From NCBI GenBank assembly GCA_028689735.1, contig JAQVCP010000011.1, positions 1-64,000 on the forward strand: DNA of 64,000 nucleotides. Direction: 5' to 3'. The notes beneath the pieces are model-generated. The model saw nothing but the letters and a program-made list of their open reading frames with translations. It was not told the origin of the DNA and ran no database searches. Below are positions 26,301 to 35,361 of this stretch, piece after piece; position 1 is the stretch's first letter; each line of letters opens with the position of its first letter. The position numbers were made by a program, and so were the translations under genes. The DNA is from Hespellia sp. GTDB lineage: Bacteria; Bacillota; Clostridia; Lachnospirales; Lachnospiraceae.

Positions 26301-29300
26301 GCTTCTTTACTTTCCATTATCAGGATGGCAGGGAAGGTATCCGTTACCGTCTTGTCACGATTGGAGAAGATGGGAAGTTAGAAGCCTATCCAGAAGCAAA
26401 TAAGTTCTTTATCAATGAAGTTGCCTGCAGGGAGTATATTGCCGAATATTCCGAAAAACTGCGTGTGATTTCCTATGATGAGATTGTCCAACAGGCGGGA
26501 GAAAATCTGAAAGAAAAGATGGAAGTAAAAGATATTTCAGAGTCGCAGGATATTATCGAGGAGATAGGAGAAGCAGAGGAAACAGAGAAACAGGGGACGG
26601 TAGATGCAGTAGCAGAAAATCAGGAACAATCCGAGGATATAGAGCAGTCCGAGGACAGCTTAGACCTCTTAGAACCGGATTTAGATGTTCCTGAATCTAA
26701 AACTTCTTATGAGTCGGAAATTGATACTTCCCAGGCAGTCAATTACCGTATTACCAATGATGCCCTCACCGCTGGAAGTGCACAGGAGAAATTTGATCGT
26801 AACATTGCTGCTATCATGACATTACAGCTTATCGAAAATGAGAAGCGTACAGCCACACCAGAAGAACAGGAGATTTTAGCAGGCTATGTAGGGTGGGGAG
26901 GACTCTCCGAAGCCTTTGATGAACGAAACAATGCCTGGCATGACCGATGTCTTACACTAAAAGGATTACTGAATGAGCAGGAGTACAGTGCAGCCAGAGA
27001 ATCCACTTTGACTGCTCATTACACTTCGCCAGTGGTAATCCGTTCCATCTATGAAGCATTAGGAAATATGGGATTTGAAAAAGGCAATGTATTAGAGCCA
27101 TCTATGGGAACTGGAAATTTCTTCGGAATGCTGCCGGAAGCAATGGCGCAGAGCCGCTTGTATGGAGTGGAGCTTGACAGCCTGACTGGAAGGATTGCAA
27201 AACAGCTATATCCCAAAGCAAGGATACAGGTTACAGGCTTTGAAAAGACGGATTATCCAGATGATTTCTTTGATGTGGCAGTGGGAAATGTCCCTTTTGG
27301 TGATTATAAGGTATTTGACCGTAAGTATGACAAATACAATCTGCTGATTCACGATTATTTCTTTGCAAAATCCATTGACAAAGTAAGGCAGGGCGGCGTG
27401 GTAGCCATGATAACATCCAGTGGTATGGGCGGTGGTACTTTCGATAAGAGGGACAGCCGAACTAGACGCTATATTGCTCAAAGATGCGACCTGTTGGGGG
27501 CAATACGATTACCAAGGGGAACTTTTGAAGATGCCAACCTGACTACAGATATTTTGTTTTTCCAGAAACGGGAAAGACAGCGAGATCTAATCAATGAAGA
27601 ACCAGACTGGGTACAGACCACAGTCGTGCATGAGAGTGATTTTACCAAAGCAGATGGAGAAGTGGTAAAAAACAAATTGTACACTAACAATTATTTTCTG
27701 GAACATCCGGAAATGGTTCTGGGTAAGCAGGAAGTGATTTCCGGACCATTTGGTCCGCAGCTTATCTGTACGCCTACGGGAGATAATCTGGAAGAACAGT
27801 TAAAGGAAGCGGTCAGCCATATCCAGGGCAGTATTGAAAGCGTGGGGCTTGATGAGCTGGAGGATGAACTGGAGAGAACTACGATTCCAGCAGATCCGGA
27901 TGTGAAAAATTACAGCTATACCGTTGTGGATGGAGAAGTCTATTACAGGGAAGATTCTGTGATGAAACCTGTGGAAATGTCGGAATCCATGCGGGAGCGT
28001 ATCAAAGGGATGGTTGCCATCCGTAATGCGACAAATGATGTCATTGACTATCAGTTAGAAGAATACGGAGAGTCAGCAATCAAAGAAAAACAGGTAGAAT
28101 TATCGGATTTATATGATGATTTTACGAAGAGGTTCGGTCTGATTAGTTCTCAGACCAACAAGCGGGCATTCAATCAGGATTCCAGTTATTGTCTGCTGTG
28201 TTCACTGGAAGTCTTAAATGAAGATGGCACATTGAAGCGGAAAGCGGATATGTTTACCAAACGCACCATCAAGCGACAGGAAACAGTTACTTTTGTGGAT
28301 ACACCGACAGAAGCACTGGCAGTTTCTATGAGTGAGAAAGCCTGTGTGGATATTGGATATATGGCGGAGCTGCTTGGAGGTTCAGACAATTATGACAGGA
28401 TTGTAACAGAGCTTGGTGGTGTTATTTTCAAGAATCCATTAAGTGACCTGGATGATCCATATGCAGGCTGGGAGACAGGGGATGAGTATCTATCTGGAAA
28501 TGTACGTGAAAAGCTGGAAATCGCCAGACTATGTGCAGAGAACCATCCAGAATATACCGCAAATGTTATTGCCCTGGAACAGGTGCAGCCAAAACTTCTG
28601 GATGCTTCTGAAATCGAGGTGCGGTTGGGGGCAACCTGGGTAGAACCACGTTATATTGATGATTTTATGCAGGAAGTTTTTGAAACGGCGAGAGGGAAGT
28701 TCGAGAAAGGAACCATCGGCACACAGTATTCGGAAATCAGCGGGCAGTGGAATATCAGAGGAAAAAGTGCCGACTTTGGCAATCCGCTCACAGAAGCTAC
28801 TTATGGAACAGGAAGAGCCAATGCTTACAAGATATTGGAAGATTCCTTAAATCTGCGCGATAGTCGGATATTTGATACCATCATGGAAGATGGCAAGGAA
28901 AAGCGTGTCCTGAATAAAAAAGAAACCATGCTGGTCAGCCAGAAGCAGGAAGCAATTCGTGAAGCCTATAAGGACTGGATATTTCGGGATGCCGAGCGCA
29001 GGGAGGTTTTATGCAAGAAATATAATGAGCTATTCAATTCCAACAGACCGAGAGAATACGATGGCAGTCATCTAACTTTTCCGGGAATGTCTCCAAATAT
29101 CGGTATGCGTTCTCATCAGAAAAATGCAGTGGCCCATCAGCTTTATGGTAATAATACACTCCTTGCTCACTGCGTAGGAGCAGGAAAGACCTATGAAATG
29201 GCAGCGGCGGCAATGGAGAGCAAACGGTTGGGACTGGCACAGAAGTCCTTATTTGTTGTGCCGAACCATCTGACTGGACAGTGGGCGAGTGAATTCTTAA

Positions 29301-29684
29301 CTCTTTATCCAGGCGCAAATATCTTAGCAGCAACGAAAAAAGATTTTGAGCCAGCAAACCGAAAGAAGTTCTGTTCCAGGATTGCTACTGGGGATTATGA
29401 TGCAGTGATCATCGGTCACAGTCAGTTCGAGAAAATTCCATTATCCAAAGAACGGCAGGCAGCAATGATCGAGCGACAGGTCAGTGACATTACTTTAGAA
29501 ATTGAGAGTTTAAAATCCAGTCATGGAGAGCGGTATACCATTAAGCAGATGGAAAAAACGAAGAAATCTCTGCTTGCCCGATTGGAACGGTTAAATGACA
29601 ACTCCAGAAAGGATGATGTAGTCACCTTTGAGCAGTTAGGTGTAGACAGGCTCTTTGTAGATGAGAGCCATTCGTACAAGAATT
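23390..29684 (+). CDS. ArdC-like / N6-methyltransferase / SNF2-helicase giant protein, 5' exon
   Basis: First 2098 codons plus one base of a gene that continues at 32456 after a group II intron; spliced product 2758 aa. TTG 23390 follows AAAGGAGGAG. An ArdC-like N-terminal domain spans about 1-270. A disordered acidic linker (about 260-430) overlaps the nested tnpV. Two copies of a roughly 105-aa module, each with EFLKQEYG or DFLKQEYG followed by a FSKG or LSKG motif, lie at about 591-698 and 817-919. A methyltransferase domain has LEPSMGTGNFFG (about 1234) and GNVPFGDY (about 1300). Helicase Walker A HCVGAGKT is near 1927 and motif II DESH at 2091-2094. Proteins of this kind travel with ICEs; exact role in transfer unknown. 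Confidence 0.9.
24291..24647 (+). CDS. tnpV: TnpV protein, nested out of frame in the giant helicase gene
   Basis: A 118-aa protein in a different frame from the surrounding gene. ATG 24291 has its own ribosome site AGGAGG at 24276-24281, 9 bp upstream; the ORF extends to 24201 but that part has no site. The sequence reads as TnpV: MELTYQKNGDYYIPNIQM at the start, KYGLMRKNYLKEHKKGIYS, MLLSGKLMSHL, then EERMELLMSQMAKAEGV, LKEKDQMFWTQQMNNI and AEETILAELIYN. TnpV is known from Tn4451-type elements; its function is not established. In the overlapping frame the host protein is low-complexity and acidic (Gly/Glu/Asp/Arg-rich), consistent with constraint acting on the tnpV frame. Confidence 0.82.
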   Translation: MSMELTYQKNGDYYIPNIQMDEQPEIILTKYGLMRKNYLKEHKKGIYSGMLLSGKLMSHLQEIQETAEERMELLMSQMAKAEGVNEELKEKDQMFWTQQMNNIQHAAEETILAELIYN

Positions 29685-30387
29685 GTATGAAACGTTGCCG
29701 TATAAGGTAAATTTGATTCATTTACCGAAATCGACCAACAGAAATCACTTAGAAATAAGAATGAACTGTGAGAACTTAAATCTCAAAATCAAGGGAGAAT
29801 TACCCTTGCCACACAGAATCAACGCTGATGACAGAATATCAAAACTGTAGGCGGTGTGCGAGATAATACTTCACTATGCGAGGTGGCTGTTTCCACCCAC
29901 GTGTAAAGTGTGAAGAAGTCGTAACTTGATGTCCCAAGTCCTTCGGGATATGGAATATATAGTGCGGTCTTCCGAAAACTATGGTTAAACGTAGAACAAG
30001 CTATGCAGCATCGTAAGAGTTGACGGCGTTCGAAAGAGCGAGCTTTAGGTCAGAATGTATTGCTGGTTTTTCAATATATTCCTGTATGGGTGCAATACCA
30101 TACAGAACACACAGAAACTGTGATTCAAAGTGTGTTTATGTCCTACGGTGTAAGGTAGCAACCTAAGGTTTTCAAGTAGTTGAATCTACAAAAGGATAGA
30201 GATTTAGGAACGTTTGAGAGCCTGTATTGGAGCTTTACAGAGTGATGAAGATACAGGCAGTCAGCAGTCCCATAGTAGTCTGAGACTGGAATAAGCCAGT
30301 TACAAGAGCTGAAATGCTCATGGCGAAGGGGACTAGTCAAGTTAATTTACAAATTTCACAAAAAGAAAAGAATAAACTCCCTGAAAT

Positions 30388-32295
30388 ATGGGTGACGAAC
30401 TGCGAGGTGATTGCCTTGTGCATTTGAACGTCAAATTTTCAACAGAAGCGGAAATGAAGCAGACCTTAGATTTTCTTTATGAGAAATCGAAAAAGGGAAT
30501 CGCATTTACAGGTCTTGTAGAAGCAATGGTAAATGAAGTTACGATTGTAACCGCAATTCATAACATTAAGTCGAACAAGGGCAGTAAAACGGCTGGAGTT
30601 GACAAAGTGAAGATGGACAGATATCTGCAAATGCCAAAAGAGGAACTAATTGCACTAATAAGAGATAATTTCAGAAACTACAGACCTAAACCAGCAAGAA
30701 GAGTCTATATACCTAAAAAGAATGGAAAACAACGCCCACTGGGTATTCCAACAGTTTTGGATAGAATTATACAGGAATGTGTGAGAATCGTTATAGAGCC
30801 TATATGTGAAGCAAAGTTTTATCCACATAGTTACGGATTTCGTCCGTACAGGGCACAAAAACACGCAATCAGAGATATCATAAATGTAATCAATGCTTCT
30901 ACTAGGTCGCAAGACCAACCTGTATGGGCAGTAGAGGGAGATATCAAGGGTTGCTTTGACAACATCGATCACAGGCTACTGTTAAGTAAAATATGGCGAA
31001 TTGGAATCCATGACAAAAGGGTAATCAAGATGATACAACAGATGCTAAAAGCTGGATATATTGAAAGTGGCACACGCAACGATACAATAGTCGGCACCAT
31101 GCAAGGCGGTATCTTGTCGCCCTTGCTGTCAAATGTGTATTTAAACGATTTTGATTGGTTTGTAGGAAGAACGTATATGGAGCCACACAGACAATGCAAG
31201 CATAAATGCAATGATACACGCAGGCTAAAATGGTCTGGTGTCACTCCAAAGTACAATTTTCGTTTTGCTGATGATTGGGTAATAATTACGTCAACAGAAC
31301 AGGAAGCATATAGGTTAAAACGTATGCTTACAAAGTATTTTAGAAATAAAATGAAGCTGGAATTATCACAGGAAAAGACTTTCGTAACAGACCTTAGAAC
31401 AAAGGGAATACATTTCCTTGGTTTTGTGGTCAAGGCGGAAAGAAAAAGGAAAACCCCAGACCCAAAAACTTGGTCGGATAATCTGGTTGGGAAACCATTG
31501 CCAGATATGGAGCGATTGAAAGGCAAAATAGAAAAGATTGCTGATGAAGTCCGAGTGATTGGAGAACAAACAGAAAGGAGTGTACAGGCGGCACAGATAC
31601 AACATGTTAATTCAATGATTATCGGATTAGCACAATATTTACAGCCCTCAATATGTTCTCATGCGTTCCATGCCATTGACAGAAGAACGAACAACACAGC
31701 ATTGGCGGTGTGGAAAAAGAGATTTCCAAAGCATTACAATCAATACCAGATTCCAATGGAAAATCTCTGTAATCTACCGCATAGACATGAAGGCTATAAA
31801 AGCAAAACATTTGCTGTTCCAATAGAGGGAAAATGGTTTGGAATTACCTATGCATTTATTACGCATAGCAAATATGAAGCAAAACCATTTGACCAACGTA
31901 TGACACCTTATACCGAAGAAGGCAGGAGAATTTACAGTTATTATCGTAGTAAAACAAAGCATCTGCCTTGTGATAGACCATCTGTCAATACGGAAAGGGA
32001 TATACAACTTTCGGTGTACGCAAAAACAGTATTTAATTTTGAATATTTTATGAATAGGGAATATGCGTATAACAGGGACAACGGAAAATGTAAATGTTGT
32101 AAGAAACCGCTATTTTTAGATAGCAAGAAATTCTGCTATCACGTCAAAGGGGAATTGCCACTAGAGAAAGTAAACAAAGTGCAAAATCTCATATGGTTAT
32201 GCAATAACTGTTACAAAATGGTCAACAATGGTCCGATACCGCCAAACATAGACGAAAAGGTATTAAAGAAGATTCAGAAGTACAAACAAAAGTGA
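30388..32295 (+). CDS. ltrA: Group II intron reverse transcriptase/maturase
   Basis: A 635-aa LtrA-type protein. ATG 30388 is used; GTG 30418, 8 bp after GAGGTGA, is an equally good start. RT motifs are complete: KNGKQRPLGIPTVLDRIIQE, the FYPHSYGFRP box, GDIKGCFDNIDH, QGGILSPLLSNVYLNDFD and the catalytic FADD in FRFADDWVII, where most have YADD. A maturase X domain and a C-terminal HNH-like segment (CKCCKKPL, CYHVKGEL, then VQNLIWLCNNCYKMVN) follow. The last conserved His of HNH appears replaced by Tyr, so endonuclease activity is uncertain. It would assist splicing and retrohoming of its own intron. Confidence 0.93.
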   Translation: MGDELRGDCLVHLNVKFSTEAEMKQTLDFLYEKSKKGIAFTGLVEAMVNEVTIVTAIHNIKSNKGSKTAGVDKVKMDRYLQMPKEELIALIRDNFRNYRPKPARRVYIPKKNGKQRPLGIPTVLDRIIQECVRIVIEPICEAKFYPHSYGFRPYRAQKHAIRDIINVINASTRSQDQPVWAVEGDIKGCFDNIDHRLLLSKIWRIGIHDKRVIKMIQQMLKAGYIESGTRNDTIVGTMQGGILSPLLSNVYLNDFDWFVGRTYMEPHRQCKHKCNDTRRLKWSGVTPKYNFRFADDWVIITSTEQEAYRLKRMLTKYFRNKMKLELSQEKTFVTDLRTKGIHFLGFVVKAERKRKTPDPKTWSDNLVGKPLPDMERLKGKIEKIADEVRVIGEQTERSVQAAQIQHVNSMIIGLAQYLQPSICSHAFHAIDRRTNNTALAVWKKRFPKHYNQYQIPMENLCNLPHRHEGYKSKTFAVPIEGKWFGITYAFITHSKYEAKPFDQRMTPYTEEGRRIYSYYRSKTKHLPCDRPSVNTERDIQLSVYAKTVFNFEYFMNREYAYNRDNGKCKCCKKPLFLDSKKFCYHVKGELPLEKVNKVQNLIWLCNNCYKMVNNGPIPPNIDEKVLKKIQKYKQK

Positions 32296-32373
32296 AATTT
32301 GTAAGCACGATATGTACCGTGAGGGCATTGAGTGTTGAACCCCGATGGAGGGTAGTAAGTTAATTTGATGGAA

Positions 32374-32455
32374 CGCCGGGTGCGATGAAAGTTGCATGCC
32401 CGGTGTGGGACGGGGGAAAAGTTGGAGATAATATCAAAGACTTACCTATCGTCAT
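32374..32455 (+). ncRNA. Group II intron domains V and VI
   Basis: The domain V hairpin is built from CGCCGGGTGCGA and TTGCATGCCCGGTG around a GAAA loop, with the CGC catalytic triad at its base. Domain VI follows, closed by GACG...CGTC close to the 3' splice site at 32455. These are the catalytic core elements and indicate a splicing-competent ribozyme. Confidence 0.85.
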
Positions 32456-34437
32456 TGTTCCTCTATACCAAGATGCGAAATGTGGCAGGCATTGCACAAA
32501 CAGAAGCACAAAAGTCTTCGGATATGTTCGCTAAGTGCCAGTACATGGACGAATTGACAGGAGGGAAAGGTATTACCTTTGCCACAGGCACACCAATCAG
32601 TAATAGTATGACGGAGTTGTACACCAACATGCGCTACTTACAGTATGGCACACTGCAGCGATTGGGTCTGGGACACTTTGACAGTTGGGCTGCTTCCTTT
32701 GGAGAAACCATCACTGCCATCGAACTTGCACCAGAAGGAACTGGATATCGGGCAAAGACAAGATTTGCTAAATTCTTCAATCTGCCAGAGTTGATATCTA
32801 TATTCAAAGAAGCTGCGGACATTCAGACACCAGATATGTTAAACCTGCCAGTGCCGGAGGCAATCCATGAGAACGTAGTCTTAAAGCCAAGCGAATATCA
32901 GCAGGAGATGGTAAAAAGTCTTGCCGACAGAGCAGAGGATGTAAGAAACGGAAATGTGGATGCAACCGTCGACAATATGCTCAAAATAACCAACGATGGA
33001 AGAAAACTGGCACTGGATCAGCGGCTGATCGATGCCCTTCTTCCAGATGAATCAGAATCTAAGGTCGGGGCGTGTGTGGAACGTGCAGTAAAACTGTGGG
33101 AAGATACCGCAGAGAAAAAGTCAGCACAGCTTATTTTCTGTGATTTATCCACCCCGAAAAATGATGGAACATTTAACGTGTATCAGGATATCAGAGACAA
33201 GCTGGTGGCAAAAGGAGTGCCGCCAAAGGAAATCGCCTTTATCCATGATGCCAATACCGAATTAAGAAAAGCGGAGCTGTTCGCAAAGGTTAGAAGCGGA
33301 CAGGTTCGCTTTTTGCTTGGATCTACTGCGAAAATGGGTGCTGGAACAAATGTACAGGACAGGCTGATTGCAGAGCATCATCTGGATGTTCCTTGGCGTC
33401 CATCGGACATTGAGCAGAGGGAAGGTCGCATCGTTCGACAGGGAAATCAGAATAAAAAGGTACATATCTTCCGATATGTAACAGAAGGAACATTTGATAG
33501 TTATTCCTGGCAGCTAATTGAGAACAAGCAGAAATTCATTTCCCAGATTATGACCAGTAAATCCCCGGTACGAAGCTGTGAGGACGTGGATGAAGCAAGT
33601 TTAAGCTATGCGGAAGTCAAAGCACTTGCTACAGGAAATCCATATATCAAAGAAAAGATGGATTTGGATATTCAGGTATCTAAACTAAAACTGTTAAAAG
33701 CGAACCATACCAGTCAGATCTACCGGATGGAAGATAACATTGCCAAGCATTATCCAAAGAAGATCGGATTGCTGAAGGAACGGATTGCCGCTTATCAGTT
33801 AGATGTGGAGCATTACCGAGAAGCGAAGTCAGAGGATAAAGAAATCTTTGCCATGAAGTTAGGGGAGCGTACTTATACAGATAAAAAGGAAGCTGGTACT
33901 GCCCTCATTGCATTTTGCAGTCAGGTAAAGACACCGGGTGTTGCAGCACCAATCGGGGAATATCTTGGATATAAGATGAGCGTGGAATTTGATACTTTTT
34001 ATCATAAATTCACACTGAACTTGAAAGGTGCGTTGACCCATTCCATTGAAGTGGGTGCGGATGCTCTTGGAAATCTGACTCGTATCAACAATGCTTTAGA
34101 TGGAATGGAAGGAAAGCTTCAACAGGAGCAGGAAGCACTTGCTAACACAGAAAAACAGCTTGCCAATGCAAAAGAAGAAGTAACGAAGCCATTTCCACAG
34201 GAAGTTGAGCTGCAGGAGAAGATGGAGCGATTAACAGAATTAAATGCACAGCTTAATATGGATGAAAAAAGCGAGTCTGTCAGTTTGGAAGAACCAGAGG
34301 AGGAAGTGAGAGTGGCAGAGCGGATGGTCAGCGAGAAACGTCCGTCCATTATGGATAAGCTGGCCATGTTCAAGGAACAGAGCAGCAATAATGTACCAGA
34401 ACCAATGAAACCAAAAGAAAAGACAGAAGAATTATAG
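32456..34437 (+). CDS. ArdC-like / methyltransferase / helicase giant protein, 3' exon
   Basis: Continuation of the gene starting at 23390; 660 codons plus two bases in frame after intron removal. It begins LFLYTKMRNVAGIAQTEAQK, right after DESHSYKN. Helicase motif III-like FATGTPISNSM lies shortly after. The C-terminal helicase lobe has FLLGSTAKMGAGTNVQDR and PWRPSDIEQREGRIVRQGNQ, the SNF2 motifs V and VI. A coiled-coil region follows (KLQQEQEALANTEKQLANAKEE). The last 30 residues hold RPSIMDKLAMFKEQ and EPMKPKEK, the tail shared with the DUF5688 and 34450 proteins. Without splicing only a non-functional fragment would be made. Confidence 0.9.
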
Positions 34438-34449
34438 GAGGATGTACTT

Positions 34450-35337
34450 ATGAACACAGAGAAGAACCAGGACAACATCAAAATAGATATGCCGGAACAG
34501 GAGCAGATGCCGGGGATGGAGGAATTGTTAAAGATTCTCATTGACTTAAATATGTCCCAGAGCCAGCAGTCGGTATCCCTGCTTATGAATTATATGAATG
34601 ACGTGGAAGATAATTTCTTCACAGTGCTGCAGGAGCTGGATGCAGTGAAGGAGCAGCTTGCCAATATTCAGAATACACCACAGACCAAAGAAACACGTCA
34701 CACCCTGTCAGAACTGGCAGGAAAGATGGGAGAACGTGTGGCATCTCTGCAGGGGCAGATGAAAGAATGGCGAGCGGATTTGAATGGAAAAGCCACACAG
34801 CTTGTTCAGAACTTTAAAGAGCGTGGTGTAGAAGTATTGAATAATGTATGCGGTTTTCTTGGGATAAAAGACACCTTGATGCAGATGAAAGAGTCCTTAA
34901 GTGCCCACGCACAGCAGATGCAGGGTTCGATGGATAAGATTGATCAGGTAAGTCAGGAACTTCGGGAAGCATCTACGCATGTCAAGAATGTGGGCAGAGC
35001 AATGGCAGGAAAAGAAGCACAGAAATCCCCAGAAGCAAAAGAAAGCGGGTTCTTCTATCAGATGAAACGTCCTTATCAGAGTATGAAGAATTTCTGTGAA
35101 AAGCAGACAGAGAAACTGAGTAAGAGCATTGAATCACTGGAACGTATGGAACAGTCGGCTGACCAGTCCGTTGCAAGGCGAGTAGAACAGAAAGAAGAGC
35201 AAAAGGTACAGCAGAAACAGGATGTGAATAAGCCTTCGATTATGGAGAAGTTGCAGGATTTAAAGGAGAAGCAGGAGAGCCAGACAAAGGCAGCACCGAT
35301 GGCAGAGAAAGTAAAGACACAGGAAAATGCGCTGTAG
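34450..35337 (+). CDS. Coiled-coil ICE protein (DUF6674-like) with a PSIM-type tail
   Basis: A 295-aa, largely helical, soluble protein starting at ATG 34450 after ATAGGAGGATG, 12 bp from the helicase stop. The N-terminus (PGMEELLKILIDLNMSQSQQ) and LLMNYMNDVEDNFFTVLQEL form a compact helical region. Long coiled-coil stretches follow, with a short hydrophobic patch VLNNVCGFLGI. It matches the type I recall as DUF6674, tentatively. The C-terminus has KPSIMEKLQDLKEKQ and APMAEKVK, the tail also found in two other proteins of this element. It is probably co-translated with its neighbours. Function unknown. Confidence 0.7.
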   Translation: MNTEKNQDNIKIDMPEQEQMPGMEELLKILIDLNMSQSQQSVSLLMNYMNDVEDNFFTVLQELDAVKEQLANIQNTPQTKETRHTLSELAGKMGERVASLQGQMKEWRADLNGKATQLVQNFKERGVEVLNNVCGFLGIKDTLMQMKESLSAHAQQMQGSMDKIDQVSQELREASTHVKNVGRAMAGKEAQKSPEAKESGFFYQMKRPYQSMKNFCEKQTEKLSKSIESLERMEQSADQSVARRVEQKEEQKVQQKQDVNKPSIMEKLQDLKEKQESQTKAAPMAEKVKTQENAL

Positions 35338-35361
35338 GGGACAGCGCGGAAAGGAGTTATT

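Larger units (their letters stand above)
29685..32455 (+). mobile_element. Group II intron inserted at the helicase DESH motif
   Basis: Boundaries were set by restoring the protein: joining ...TACAAGAAT plus T to TGTTCCTCTAT gives DESHSYKNLFLYTK, the conserved family sequence. The intron is 2771 bp, in the same orientation as the host gene. It has a ribozyme 5' part (29685-30387), a reverse transcriptase ORF, a domain V hairpin (about 32374-32406) and domain VI, ending in CAT (AY rule). The 5' end reads GTATG rather than the usual GTGYG. The host frame stops 26 bp inside the intron (TAA 29708-29710), so full-length protein requires splicing. Confidence 0.9.

Noticed and set aside
29853..29870. 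GTGTGCGAG considered as the intron 5' end
   Set aside because: It would leave about 170 bp of extra sequence in the 5' exon and could not restore the helicase reading frame, whereas 29685 does.
30969..31526. 185-codon minus-strand open frame within the intron
   Set aside because: Antisense to the reverse transcriptase RT motifs; no ribosome site.
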